Shown here: one piece after another, positions 38,725 to 48,351 of the stretch | Numbering within the stretch: the stretch's first letter is position 1 | Layout of the letters: each line of letters opens with the position of its first letter | NCBI GenBank assembly: GCA_013214965.1 | Contig: JABSRU010000014.1 | Coordinates: forward strand, 34,787 to 98,786 | Length of the DNA stretch: 64,000 nucleotides | From: Gammaproteobacteria bacterium | GTDB taxonomy: Bacteria > Pseudomonadota > Gammaproteobacteria > Enterobacterales > Psychrobiaceae | Direction: 5' to 3' | Program-made: the position numbers and the translations under genes | The notes under the pieces: model-generated | Seen by the model: only the letters and a program-made list of their open reading frames with translations | The model's database searches: none | Told to the model about the DNA's origin: nothing

Positions 38725-39780
38725 GTGTTACTACAAAAATTAAAAATTAATAAAATTGCGATAGCTATTGCACTAACCGCTATTGCAACCACAGCACAAG
38801 CTGGTTACAAGATTAAAATCTCTGATCAAGACACTATAGAATTTGGTGGCTACATTAAGGCCGATGCTCGATATGTTGATGGGACAGTCCCGTTTGCCGA
38901 TTATTGGATTGGTGGCGGCGCTACTGGCCCCGATGCTTCTCAATTTAAATTACATGCCCGTGAAACTCGCTTTAACACTAAATATACTCACGGCGAAGTG
39001 ATGGCATTTTTAGAGTTAGATTTTTCATCGCCTTCAGTTGGCGGTAATGAAGTCATCTCTAATTCATATAGCCCACGTCTACGTCATGCGTTCATCAAAT
39101 ATAAAAACTGGATGATTGGTCAAACGTGGTCAACGTTCATGAATACTAGCGCTATCCCTGAATCGGCTGATTTCGGTGGCCCCATTGTTGGTGAAGTGTT
39201 TGTTCGTCAAGGCCAAATTCGTTACACCAATGGTGGTTTACAGTTGGCGATTGAAAATCCGCAATCATGGGGCGGCACTGACAGTACCAATGATAATCTA
39301 CCAGACGTCATTGCTAAATACAGCTTTAAAGGCGACTGGGGTAGTGTGTCTGTGGCTGGTTTAGTGCGTCAACTAGAGCCTAAAGGCATTGATAAAACCG
39401 CTGTTGGTGCGTCGGTTACTGGTCGTATTAAAACCGTTGGTAAAGATGATTTCCGTTTTCAGTTACACCACGGCGATTTAGGTCGTTATGTCGGTGCAAC
39501 AATCACTAAAGATATTGTTGGTGGCAAAGTTGAAGAAACGACTGCCTACACTGTCGCTTATCGTCATTTTTGGAACAATGAATTGCGCTCGACGATTTAT
39601 TACGGCCATGCTGAAGGTGAGTTAGCTAAAACAGAACGTAGCCATTTCGCGGTTAATCTGTTTAAGAGCTTGACCAAAAACTTATCGGTTGGTGTTGAAT
39701 TTGGTAATTACGATGTCTCTGATGCCGGCGTTGAAGCTGATTCAAACTACTTACAACTATCGGCTAAATTTGTATTGTAG
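38725..39780 (+). CDS. DcaP-like outer-membrane porin
   Basis: A 351-residue outer-membrane protein: signal peptide ending AQAG, then beta strands beginning IEFGGYIKADARYVDG, with LHARETRFNTKYTHGEVMAFLELDF and GQTWSTFM, the DcaP trimeric-channel pattern, and a C-terminal aromatic-type strand SAKFVL. DcaP channels take up small organic acids, which fits the neighbouring catabolic genes. The start is GTG behind AAAGGAG. A terminator follows. Confidence 0.8.
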   Translation: MLLQKLKINKIAIAIALTAIATTAQAGYKIKISDQDTIEFGGYIKADARYVDGTVPFADYWIGGGATGPDASQFKLHARETRFNTKYTHGEVMAFLELDFSSPSVGGNEVISNSYSPRLRHAFIKYKNWMIGQTWSTFMNTSAIPESADFGGPIVGEVFVRQGQIRYTNGGLQLAIENPQSWGGTDSTNDNLPDVIAKYSFKGDWGSVSVAGLVRQLEPKGIDKTAVGASVTGRIKTVGKDDFRFQLHHGDLGRYVGATITKDIVGGKVEETTAYTVAYRHFWNNELRSTIYYGHAEGELAKTERSHFAVNLFKSLTKNLSVGVEFGNYDVSDAGVEADSNYLQLSAKFVL

Positions 39781-39801
39781 GCCAGATTACACCTCTCTCT
39801 T

Positions 39802-39827
39802 AAAGGAACCTTCGGGTTCCTTTTTTT
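39802..39827 (+). terminator. Terminator after the porin
   Basis: AAAGGAACC, loop TTCG, GGTTCC and seven T. Confidence 0.9.
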
Positions 39828-39926
39828 GTGTATACGACTAAAGTTATTAACTTTTTTGTTACATTTAATCAATAAACGACCAAGGTCTAATAGCATAAAA
39901 AACCCTCACGTCACACACTAAATCTA

Positions 39927-39947
39927 ACCTTACTAAGACGTAAAGGT
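39927..39947. promoter_or_regulatory. Dyad upstream of the ABC transporter operon
   Basis: ACCTTAC, 6 bases, GTAAAGGT: the same shape and spacing as ACTTTAC-N6-GTAAAGT upstream of the bkd operon (4730-4749). It suggests one regulator for both operons. Confidence 0.35.
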
Positions 39948-40034
39948 AATGTTTTTATTGTGACGCGCACGTCAGTCCTAAGATTGAGTAACCGTTATCA
40001 GTTAACAAAATTACTCATAATAAGGAGCTGCAGT

Positions 40035-40814
40035 GTGAGCAATAATATTCTTAAAGTTGAAAATATCTCTTTAGCCTTTGGCGGGGTTAAAGCATTAACC
40101 GACGTTAGTTTTGAGGTTAAGCAAGGGAGTGTCTTTTCAATCATTGGTCCCAACGGTGCGGGAAAAACCTCCATGCTTAATTGTATTTCTGGCCGCTACC
40201 AACCGAACTCGGGCAATGTTATTTTTAACGACAAGGTCGTGACAAATTTAAGACCCAATGACCGTGCTGATTTAGGCATGGGTCGCACTTTTCAAAATTT
40301 AGCCTTGTTTGGCCATATGACGGTGCTAGATAACATCATGGTGGGTCGACATCATCAATTAAATAATAACTGGATTACAGGGCCGATGTATTGGTTCTCT
40401 AAAGCACAACAAGAAGAACTGAGCCATCGCCGTGAAGTCGAACAAATTATCGATTTTTTAGAAATTTCTCATATTCGAAAAACAACTGCTGGCACATTAT
40501 CTTATGGTTTACGCAAGCGTGTTGAGTTAGCACGGGCGATGGCCTTAAATCCTAAACTTATTTTACTTGATGAGCCGATGGCCGGGATGAATCTGGAAGA
40601 AAAAGAAGATATGGCGCGTTATATCCTCGATCTCAATGAAGAGTTTGGCATTACCGTGGTGATGATTGAACATGACATGGGAGTCGTGATGGATATTTCC
40701 CATCAGGTGATGGTGCTTGATTTTGGCAAAAAGCTCATTTGTGGCTTACCCGCTGAAGTGATGGCCGATCCTCATGTTCGTAGTGCTTACCTTGGTATCG
40801 AGGAGGCGAGCTAA
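40035..40814 (+). CDS. LIV-type ABC transporter ATPase (LivG-like)
   Basis: A 259-residue ATP-binding subunit: Walker A GPNGAGKTSML, signature LSYGLRKRVELARAMA, Walker B LILLDEPMAGMN, H-loop IEHDMG, and the LivG-specific TVLDNIMVGRH. The frame is open from 39960, but GTG 40035 is 7 bases after AAGGAG and begins the homology. It is the first gene of a seven-gene operon that ends at 48285; its stop overlaps the next ATG. Confidence 0.9.
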   Translation: MSNNILKVENISLAFGGVKALTDVSFEVKQGSVFSIIGPNGAGKTSMLNCISGRYQPNSGNVIFNDKVVTNLRPNDRADLGMGRTFQNLALFGHMTVLDNIMVGRHHQLNNNWITGPMYWFSKAQQEELSHRREVEQIIDFLEISHIRKTTAGTLSYGLRKRVELARAMALNPKLILLDEPMAGMNLEEKEDMARYILDLNEEFGITVVMIEHDMGVVMDISHQVMVLDFGKKLICGLPAEVMADPHVRSAYLGIEEAS

Positions 40815-42769
40815 TGACAACTCTAACGACTAGTAATAATTTTGATATGGGAGAGCTAAATACTTTTCCTAAAATCCTCCGTCATAACGCGCAGCAACAT
40901 GGTAAAGATATTGCGATGCGCGAAAAAGAGTTTGGCATTTGGTGTCAGTTTAGCTGGCAGGACTATCATGATCGAGTGCAATGGTTAGCGTTAGGGATGT
41001 TAAAACTAGGAGTGAAATCTGGTGATGCTGTGGCATTACTCGGTGATAATCGTCCAGAATGGATCTGGGGTGAAATAGCAGCGCATGCGATCAAAGGTTA
41101 TTCATTAGGGGTATATCAAGACTCGATGCATGAGGAAGTCGCCTATTTACTTAACTACTCTAAAGCAACCATTGTAATTGCTGAAGATGAAGAGCAATGT
41201 GACAAAATATTAGAACTCGGCGATGATGTCCCTGGGATTAAACATATCATCTATTGCGATCCGCGTGGGATGCGTAAATACGATGATCCGCGGTTAATTT
41301 CCATTGAAGATCTTTATCAGCTAGGCAAAGATGTCTTGATGGCTGATGCCAGTGCCTACGATCAATTAGTTGATGCAACCTGTCCCGATCAAACCGCGAT
41401 TTACTGCACCACCTCTGGTACCACCTCCAAACCAAAAATTGCGTTGCTGAACGCTGGGCGTTTTGTTGAACACAGCAGTGCTTATTTACGCGCCGATCCA
41501 CGAAAACCCGGTGACAACTATGTTTCTGCGTTACCGTTACCCTGGATTATGGAACAGGTATACGCAGTAGGAATGGCACTAATCTCTCGTCAAATTGTTA
41601 ATTTTGTTGAAGAACAACAAACAATGATGGCCGATTTAAGAGAAATTGGTCCTAACTTTGTCTTGCTGGCACCGCGCGTGTGGGAAAATATTTTGGCCGA
41701 TGTTCAAGCACGTATGATGGACTCGACGCCGCTCAAGCAAAAAGTTTATAACTTTGCAATGAAACTAGCCTATGACGCCCAGGCGCAAGGTAAAAAATCG
41801 CTGCTCGCAGAATGGTTGTTACTAAAAGCATTACGGGATCGCTTAGGTTTTAGCTTTTTAGATTCTGCGGCCACTGGTGGCGCAGCAATGGGACCTGACT
41901 CTTTTAAGTTTTTCCATGCGATTGGAGTCCCGTTACGACAGCTGTATGGTCAAACAGAAATGTGTGGTGCCTACACAGTCCACCACGAAGGTGATATTGA
42001 TTATGACAGTGTTGGTTTTCCTTTCGATAATGCCGAAATTAAAGTGATTAACCCTGACGCGGAAGGTGTTGGCGAAATCATCTCCAAAACCGTTGGGATG
42101 TTCACTGGCTATCTTGATAATCAAAGTGCTTTTGATGAAGATGTTATTGATGGTTGGATGCACACCGGTGACGCTGGTTATTTTAAAGAGTCTAACGGTC
42201 ATTTGGTGGTTATTGACCGAATTAAAGATATGGCAACAACATCATCTGGTGTCAGTTATTCGCCGCAATATATTGAAAATAAATTGAAGTTCTCTTCGTT
42301 TATCGGTGAAGCCGTTATTTTAGGTAAAGATCGTCCCAATTTAACCGCGATGATTTGTATTCGATTTAGCATCGTGTCGAAATGGGCAGAGCAACAGGGA
42401 TTGAGCTTTACTAACTATGCGAACTTAACGGCGCAACCGGAAGTGTATCAAAAGGTCCGCGAAGAAATCGAGCGTGTTAACCAAACGTTACCCCCAGCTC
42501 AACAAATCCATAAATTTATTTTGCTCTACAAAGAACTCGATGCCGATGATGGTGAACTTACACGTACACGTAAAGTTCGCCGTGGTGTGGTGGCGGAGAA
42601 ATATAGCGACATTATCGAATCAATTTATAGCGATAAAGACCGAGTGGAAATTAACACCATGATCACTTTTCAAGATGGTTCAAAAACTCGAATTCAAACC
42701 TCGCTTAAGGTTGAAACATTAATTGAATCAACCGTTGATTCGGTCTCAACTAGGAGAGAAGCCTCATGA
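40814..42769 (+). CDS. AMP-dependent acyl-CoA synthetase (long-chain type)
   Basis: A 651-residue adenylate-forming enzyme: ATP loop YCTTSGTTSKPK, LYGQTEMCGAYT (motif II), WMHTGDAGYF, and a C-terminal lid of the long-chain acyl-CoA synthetase type (LTRTRKVRRGVVAEKY). The substrate is not readable; lying inside the transporter operon it probably activates the imported carboxylate. It overlaps both neighbours (TAATG in front, ATGA behind). Confidence 0.88.
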   Translation: MTTLTTSNNFDMGELNTFPKILRHNAQQHGKDIAMREKEFGIWCQFSWQDYHDRVQWLALGMLKLGVKSGDAVALLGDNRPEWIWGEIAAHAIKGYSLGVYQDSMHEEVAYLLNYSKATIVIAEDEEQCDKILELGDDVPGIKHIIYCDPRGMRKYDDPRLISIEDLYQLGKDVLMADASAYDQLVDATCPDQTAIYCTTSGTTSKPKIALLNAGRFVEHSSAYLRADPRKPGDNYVSALPLPWIMEQVYAVGMALISRQIVNFVEEQQTMMADLREIGPNFVLLAPRVWENILADVQARMMDSTPLKQKVYNFAMKLAYDAQAQGKKSLLAEWLLLKALRDRLGFSFLDSAATGGAAMGPDSFKFFHAIGVPLRQLYGQTEMCGAYTVHHEGDIDYDSVGFPFDNAEIKVINPDAEGVGEIISKTVGMFTGYLDNQSAFDEDVIDGWMHTGDAGYFKESNGHLVVIDRIKDMATTSSGVSYSPQYIENKLKFSSFIGEAVILGKDRPNLTAMICIRFSIVSKWAEQQGLSFTNYANLTAQPEVYQKVREEIERVNQTLPPAQQIHKFILLYKELDADDGELTRTRKVRRGVVAEKYSDIIESIYSDKDRVEINTMITFQDGSKTRIQTSLKVETLIESTVDSVSTRREAS

Positions 42770-43659
42770 ATTTTGAATTATTAACTCAACTTATTATTAA
42801 CGGACTTATTGTTGGTTTGCTTTATGGTGTGGTTGGGATGTGTTTTGTGTTGGTGTATAAATCGACCCAAATTGTTAATTTTTGCCAAGGTGAATTTTTG
42901 TTAATTGGTGCGTGGGTTTGCTGGGCTTTTTTAGTTTATCTGCAATTACCATTTATCGTTGGCTTTTTATTGACCTTAGTCTTTATGGCCGGTTTTGGGA
43001 TGTTGCTGCAAATGATTGTGCTCCGGCCAATGATTGGTGAGCCAATTATTTCAGTGATCATGGTGACTATTGGCCTGTCGATGTTTTTCCAGGCGTTAAT
43101 GAAATGGATATTTGGGGTCTCTGCTGAAAGTTATCCAAAAGTGTTTAGCCAAGAAACCTTTGAAATATTTGGTCTGCGGGTTGAGGCCGCTTATTTAATG
43201 AGTACCGGATTTGCATTGGTTATTATGGCCGCATTTTATTGGTTCTTTAAATATTCGAAGCAGGGTCTTGCGATGCGAGCCACGGCTTTTGATCAACAAG
43301 TGGCTCAAAGTTTAGGTATATCAGTTAAGCGAGTTTTTGCCATGAGTTGGGCGATTGCCGCGACAGTATCTGCAACCGCTGGTGTGGTCATTGGCATGGT
43401 TAATGGGGTGTCAGATTCTTTGTCGGTGATTGGAATTAAAGTATTCCCTGCGGTTATTTTGGGTGGACTCGATTCGATTATTGGCGCGATTGTCGGTGGT
43501 TTGATTATTGGGGTACTGGAGAATGTCGCGGAATTTTTCGATGGTCAGTATTTACACTGGGGCAACCTTTATGATATCGCACCGTTTTATGTGTTGTTAA
43601 TTATTCTGTGGTTTAAACCCTACGGTTTATTTGGCACCAAAGATATTGAACGCATTTAA
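42766..43659 (+). CDS. LIV-type ABC transporter permease (LivH-like)
   Basis: A 297-residue inner-membrane permease with about eight hydrophobic helices and the LivH pattern NGLIVGLLYGVVGMCFVLVYKSTQIVNFCQGE. KVFPAVILGGLDSIIGAIVGG is the cytoplasmic coupling loop. It overlaps the CoA ligase by 4 bp. Confidence 0.9.
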   Translation: MNFELLTQLIINGLIVGLLYGVVGMCFVLVYKSTQIVNFCQGEFLLIGAWVCWAFLVYLQLPFIVGFLLTLVFMAGFGMLLQMIVLRPMIGEPIISVIMVTIGLSMFFQALMKWIFGVSAESYPKVFSQETFEIFGLRVEAAYLMSTGFALVIMAAFYWFFKYSKQGLAMRATAFDQQVAQSLGISVKRVFAMSWAIAATVSATAGVVIGMVNGVSDSLSVIGIKVFPAVILGGLDSIIGAIVGGLIIGVLENVAEFFDGQYLHWGNLYDIAPFYVLLIILWFKPYGLFGTKDIERI

Positions 43660-43687
43660 TCGATAATTAATCAGTTAGGAAAAAATT

Positions 43688-44761
43688 ATGTCTACAACTT
43701 CGATGCGACCGTGCGGTGATTTTCGCACCAGCTATCAACAAGACACCACCATTTTTGAGACAAAATTTATTTGGGCAGCGACTTGCGCCCTAATTGCTGC
43801 ACTATGCGCAGCGCCTTTTATTCTTGACGAATATTATATTTCATTATTTATTCAAGTCGCTTATTTAGGGGTTGCGGCACTTGGTCTTAATATTTTGGTT
43901 GGTTTTACCGGTCAGATCTCCTTGGGGCACGGTGCGTTCTTTGGTTTTGGTGCCTTTGCGTCGGCATGGATTAACACCACTTTGCACATTCCTGTATTTT
44001 TTGCTATTCCGCTAGCTGGTTTCATGACCATGGCGGTCGGCATGATGTTTGGCTTACCTGCGGCGCGAATTAAAGGACTCTACTTGGCGATTGCGACCTT
44101 AGCGTCACAATTTATTATTGAAGACTTTTTTGCCCGTGCCGACTGGTTTTCTGGTGGTTCATCGGGAGCAATGGCTGAACCGGTTGATATTTTTGGTTTT
44201 GTGTTTGATACCGATCAAAGCTTCTTTTATATTGCGCTATTTGCCTTGGTCAGTATGTACATTTGGGGTTCAAACTTAATGCGCAGTCGTGATGGCCGTG
44301 CCTTTGTGGCAGTGCGAGACCATTATTTATCCGCAGAAATTATGGGGATAAATTTAACCAAATATCGTTTGTTATCTTTTGGTATTTCAGCCTTTTATGC
44401 GGGGATTGGTGGCGCACTATATGGTCACTATCTTGGTTATGTTTCGGCGGAAGGTTTTACCATTATGCTGTCAATTCAATTCTTAGCCATGTGTATCATT
44501 GGTGGCTTAGGGTCAATTAAAGGCACCTTGATGGGCGTGATTTTTATGGTGCTATTACCGGAGTCATTAGAAGGTATCGTTGGCATGATGAAGGAAACGG
44601 ATTGGGGCAATATCCCTGCAGTGGTTGACGGTGTGGCTTATTTGAAAGAAATGTCGATTGGTGCCGTGATCATCTTATTTTTAATCTTTGAACCGGAAGG
44701 GCTAGCGCATCGCTGGCAACAAATTAAGAACTATTGGAAATTTTATCCATTTTCTTATTAA
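43688..44761 (+). CDS. LIV-type ABC transporter permease (LivM-like)
   Basis: A 357-residue permease paired with LivH: LGLNILVGFTGQISLGHGAFFGFGAFASAW, LPAARIKGLYLAIATLASQF, MGINLTKYRLLSFGISAFYAGIGGALYGHYLG. An N-terminal 30-residue cytoplasmic stretch precedes the first helix. The repeat copy B follows it. Confidence 0.9.
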   Translation: MSTTSMRPCGDFRTSYQQDTTIFETKFIWAATCALIAALCAAPFILDEYYISLFIQVAYLGVAALGLNILVGFTGQISLGHGAFFGFGAFASAWINTTLHIPVFFAIPLAGFMTMAVGMMFGLPAARIKGLYLAIATLASQFIIEDFFARADWFSGGSSGAMAEPVDIFGFVFDTDQSFFYIALFALVSMYIWGSNLMRSRDGRAFVAVRDHYLSAEIMGINLTKYRLLSFGISAFYAGIGGALYGHYLGYVSAEGFTIMLSIQFLAMCIIGGLGSIKGTLMGVIFMVLLPESLEGIVGMMKETDWGNIPAVVDGVAYLKEMSIGAVIILFLIFEPEGLAHRWQQIKNYWKFYPFSY

Positions 44762-44783
44762 CAACACCATTATAAAAAACGTT

Positions 44784-44894
44784 ATACCAATTTGATTAAG
44801 TTTGTGACCTTGTTGTACGCAGGAAAAATAAATTAATGCAGCATTCGTTAATTTTAACCAGTACAAGTGGGTAATAATTTTGTCAGATTGGTAT
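44784..44894 (+). repeat. MITE-like repeat, copy B
   Basis: A 111-bp copy with termini ATACCAATTTGA and TCAGATTGGTAT. Compared with copy A at 7008 it lacks 48 internal bp and is otherwise nearly the same. It lies inside an operon (between LivM- and binding-protein genes). An upstream frame entering the next gene from this repeat is not real. Confidence 0.8.
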
Positions 44895-44920
44895 CAATAC
44901 ATAAAAGAGGAATTGTTATT

Positions 44921-46183
44921 ATGAGTAAGAGCTTATTTAGAAAATCATCAATCAACGGCGCTGTAGTTGTAAGCATTGCCTGTAGTTTAAGCGCAACAGC
45001 GCTGGCAAAAAATTCAGTGTTTGTTGGACATTTAGCTGATTTATCAGGACCAACCGCCTTTGTTGGTAAATACTATGCCGATGGCGTGCGTGATTCTTTA
45101 GCGTACATAAATGCCAATGGCGGGATTGATGGTACTAAACTTGAGTATGAAACTATTGACTACGCTTACAAGGTGCCACAGGCCATTGGCGCTTACAAAA
45201 AATGGAAGAGTCGTAAAAAAATGGTTGCGATGCAAGGTTGGGGCACCGCTGACACGGAAGCGCTCATTACCTTTGCCAGTCGAGATCGCATTCCGGTGTA
45301 TTCTGCCTCTTATTCTGGTCACTTAACGGATCCTACGGGTAAAAACCCAAAAACTAAAAAGCCAGCACCTTATAATTTTTTCTATGGCGCATCTTACTCT
45401 GACTCATGTCGCGCACTTGTGCAGTGGGCTAATGATGATTGGACAGCCAAGGGCGCTAAAGGTAAGCCTAAGTTTACTCACATTGGGGCAAACCACCCTT
45501 TCCCGAATGCCCCTAAAAAAGCCTGTGCTGAATATGCTCAGGAACTCGGCTTTGAAGTGATGCCTGCGGTTGTCGTTTCAATGAAACCTGGTGATTTTAA
45601 AGCGCAATGTTTAACGTTAAAAAATTCACATACCAACTACGGCTATATCGGTAACTTAGGCGGCTCAGTATTATCGCTAATCAAATCTTGTAATACCGTG
45701 GGTACTGAATTGCAATTTATGTCTAATGTTTGGGGCGGCGATAAAAAAATATTTAAAGCAGTAGGAGCGGGGATTAAAGATTATATCTTCCCTGCCATGA
45801 CGCCATTTTGGAATGATAATGTTCCTGGTATGAAACTCGTGCGAGAAATATCTAAACAATCAGACTCAAGCGGTAATAAAGAAAGAACTCATCATTATGC
45901 GCGTGGTGTTTGTTCGGTATTTTTTATGAAAGAGGCGATGGTTTGGGCGAAACATAACGGTGGCATTACCGGTGAAAACGTTAAAAAAGGGATGTACGCG
46001 GTTAAAGACTGGGAGCCAAAAGGTTTAGAAGGCGTTTGTTTACCAGCCACCTGGACGCCGACGGATCATCGAGGTATTAATACCGTTAATATTTATAAAG
46101 GTAACTACAATGGCGGTGATATTAAGATTGAACGAGTTTCACAAGTGACTTTAAAACGTCGTGATGATTGGTTGGGTTATTAA
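44921..46183 (+). CDS. Periplasmic substrate-binding protein of the ABC transporter
   Basis: A 421-residue type-I periplasmic binding protein: signal peptide ending ATALA, then NSVFVGHLADLSGPTAFVGKYYADGV and NANGGIDG typical of LIV-type binders (Peripla_BP_6). I start at 44921 behind AAGAGG, because the longer frame from 44867 begins inside repeat B. Unusually many Lys and an extended insertion (TGKNPKTKKPAPYN) suggest a ligand other than a branched-chain amino acid; that is inference. Confidence 0.9.
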   Translation: MSKSLFRKSSINGAVVVSIACSLSATALAKNSVFVGHLADLSGPTAFVGKYYADGVRDSLAYINANGGIDGTKLEYETIDYAYKVPQAIGAYKKWKSRKKMVAMQGWGTADTEALITFASRDRIPVYSASYSGHLTDPTGKNPKTKKPAPYNFFYGASYSDSCRALVQWANDDWTAKGAKGKPKFTHIGANHPFPNAPKKACAEYAQELGFEVMPAVVVSMKPGDFKAQCLTLKNSHTNYGYIGNLGGSVLSLIKSCNTVGTELQFMSNVWGGDKKIFKAVGAGIKDYIFPAMTPFWNDNVPGMKLVREISKQSDSSGNKERTHHYARGVCSVFFMKEAMVWAKHNGGITGENVKKGMYAVKDWEPKGLEGVCLPATWTPTDHRGINTVNIYKGNYNGGDIKIERVSQVTLKRRDDWLGY

Positions 46184-46238
46184 TAGTTAATAAGATCGGG
46201 GCAGTTATGCTGCTCCGATCTTGTTATGGAGAGTTGGA

Positions 46239-47060
46239 ATGAGTGCAATAGCAAAAATTGAAACGCCGCCCCCTATGTTATCAGTGAACAACATTGAAGT
46301 TGTTTATGATGAAGTTATCCAAGTATTACGCGGCGTAACATTAGCCGTACCTGAGGGCGATATCGTAACATTACTCGGCCCTAATGGTGCGGGAAAATCA
46401 ACCACGTTAAAGGCTATTTCTGGTTTACTGCGTTCTGAATATGGAGAAGTAACGCGCGGTGATATTCATTTTATGGGCGAACGAGTTGATAAACAGTTTG
46501 CCGAAGAAATAGTGCGTACCGGCATGTTTCAGGTGATGGAAGGACGGCGAATCATTGAAGATATGACCAGTTTAGATAATCTTAAATTGGGTGCCTATAC
46601 CCGTAATGATACTCAGAATATTGCCCGAGATATTGAGATGGTTTATCATTTTTTTCCACGCTTAAAAGAGCGCACAGGTTTGGCTGGCTATTTGTCTGGT
46701 GGCGAGCAACAAATGCTGGCGATTGGTCGAGCATTAATGGCACGGCCGAAAATGATCTTACTCGATGAACCATCGATGGGCTTGTCGCCTTTATTAGTGA
46801 AGGAAGTGTTCAAAATAATTGAGCAAATAAATAAAGAGCAAGGGATCACCATTTTATTGGTTGAACAGAACGCTAATTACGCCCTGCGTGCCGCCGATTA
46901 TGGTTACATCATGGAATCGGGGAAAATAGTGATGGACGGCACCAGTGAATACCTATTGAGCAACGAAGATGTTAAAGAGTTCTATCTGGGTGGCGGTAAT
47001 GAAGAACGTAAAAGTTTTAAAAATCTCAAATCCTATAAGCGTCGTAAACGTTGGCTGTAA
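46239..47060 (+). CDS. LIV-type ABC transporter ATPase (LivF-like)
   Basis: A 273-residue ATP-binding subunit: Walker A GPNGAGKSTTLK, LSGGEQQMLAIGRALMARP, Walker B MILLDEPSMGLSP, and VEQNANYALRAADYGYIMESG. The ATG at 46239 follows GGAGAG; the TTG at 46221 is too far upstream. The C-terminal tail (ERKSFKNLKSYKRRKRWL) is basic and longer than in E. coli LivF. Confidence 0.9.
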   Translation: MSAIAKIETPPPMLSVNNIEVVYDEVIQVLRGVTLAVPEGDIVTLLGPNGAGKSTTLKAISGLLRSEYGEVTRGDIHFMGERVDKQFAEEIVRTGMFQVMEGRRIIEDMTSLDNLKLGAYTRNDTQNIARDIEMVYHFFPRLKERTGLAGYLSGGEQQMLAIGRALMARPKMILLDEPSMGLSPLLVKEVFKIIEQINKEQGITILLVEQNANYALRAADYGYIMESGKIVMDGTSEYLLSNEDVKEFYLGGGNEERKSFKNLKSYKRRKRWL

Positions 47061-47073
47061 GGAGATAAATGCT

Positions 47074-48285
47074 ATGTCACAATTTTTTGATCAAAAGGAA
47101 AGCCAGATTCCGCAATTACGGGAAACAGCATTACTTGCACAACTGACTGATTTAATTTCGTTTGCTAAGGAACACTGTAATTATTATCAGCAGTCACTAA
47201 GTGCTGTCGATCCTCAAACGGTTACATCACGTGCCAGCTTTGCGACATTACCACTGCTGCGTAAAAGTGATTTAATTGAGCTCCAAGCTAAGCAATTACC
47301 TTTGGCTGGTGTTAATGCCAATAATGCTCAAATACAACGGATGTTTCAATCTCCTGGGCCTATTTATGATCCTCAGGGTACAGGTGATGATTTTTGGCGT
47401 ACGGGGCGGGCATTTTTTGCCGCCGGATTTCGTGCCGGTGATCTGGTCCTAAATTGTTTGTCATATCATTTAACCCCCGGTGGTTTTATTCTCGATGCCG
47501 GTGCTAAAGCCTGTGGTTGTGTGGTTATTCCAGCGGGTCCCGGTCAAACCGAACAACAGTTAGAAGTGATCAATCATTTAAAGCCGCAAGGCTATTGTGG
47601 TACCCCCTCATTTTTGAACATATTACGTCAAAAGGGTGATATTAGTCCGATTAAAAAAGCCTTAGTGACTGGTGAAGCATTGCCAGAAACCTTGAGAGAA
47701 AGCTTTGAGACTGATGGTATTAGTGTCTTGCAGGCGTACGCCAGTGCTGATGCCGGATTAATTGCCTATGAGTCGTCCGCCAAGCAAGGTTTAATCGTTA
47801 GCGAAGATATTCTACTGGAAATTGTCCGCCCAGGTACCAATGTCCCAGTCGTTGACGGGGAGGTCGGTGAAGTTGTCATTACTAATTTTAATCGCGATTA
47901 TCCACTGATCCGATTTGCAACCGGTGATTTATCAGCGGTTCTAACCGGGTCAAGCCCTTGCGGTCGAACCAATATGCGGATTAAAGGTTGGCTTGGACGT
48001 GCTGATCAAACCACAAAAATAAAAGGAATGTTTGTTCATCCCTCACAAATAGCGACCATTATTAGTCGTCATCCCGAGATTGAAAAGGCGCGCTTAATCG
48101 TCACCAGTGATAATCATCGTGATGAAATGACTTTATTGATTGAGTCGTCTAATCAAAATATTGATATTTTGATAATTCATCAAACGATTAAAGCGGTCAC
48201 CAAACTCAATGCAACCATTGAAATTGTCGAACAGGACTCATTGCTTAATGATGGCAAAGTGATTGACGATCAACGTCAGTATTGA
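47074..48285 (+). CDS. Phenylacetate-CoA-ligase-like AMP-forming enzyme
   Basis: A 403-residue member of the PaaK-type adenylating group: HCNYYQQSLS, a substrate-loop region FQSPGPIYDPQGTGDDFW, GTPSFLNILRQKGD, VLQAYASADAGLIAYE, RFATGDLSAVLTGSSPCGRTNMRIKGWLGRAD and the C-terminal lid TTKIKGMFVHPSQI. It probably activates an aromatic or other small acid. ATG 47074 follows TAAGGAG by 9 bases; an upstream open frame overlaps LivF and is not needed. It is the last gene of the operon. Confidence 0.85.
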   Translation: MSQFFDQKESQIPQLRETALLAQLTDLISFAKEHCNYYQQSLSAVDPQTVTSRASFATLPLLRKSDLIELQAKQLPLAGVNANNAQIQRMFQSPGPIYDPQGTGDDFWRTGRAFFAAGFRAGDLVLNCLSYHLTPGGFILDAGAKACGCVVIPAGPGQTEQQLEVINHLKPQGYCGTPSFLNILRQKGDISPIKKALVTGEALPETLRESFETDGISVLQAYASADAGLIAYESSAKQGLIVSEDILLEIVRPGTNVPVVDGEVGEVVITNFNRDYPLIRFATGDLSAVLTGSSPCGRTNMRIKGWLGRADQTTKIKGMFVHPSQIATIISRHPEIEKARLIVTSDNHRDEMTLLIESSNQNIDILIIHQTIKAVTKLNATIEIVEQDSLLNDGKVIDDQRQY

Positions 48286-48293
48286 ATAAGCAC

Positions 48294-48318
48294 AGGAGCT
48301 ACAATTGTTGTAGCTCCT
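48294..48318 (+). terminator. Hairpin after the ABC/ligase operon
   Basis: AGGAGCTACAA, loop TTG and a perfect complement, followed by CTATAT; a strong stem with a weak T-run. Confidence 0.7.
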
Positions 48319-48351
48319 CTATATCATAATGCTCTTGCTGTGATCATCTAA

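Noticed and set aside
44867..44920. Longer N-terminus of the substrate-binding protein
   Set aside because: It begins inside the MITE-like repeat and would precede the signal peptide.
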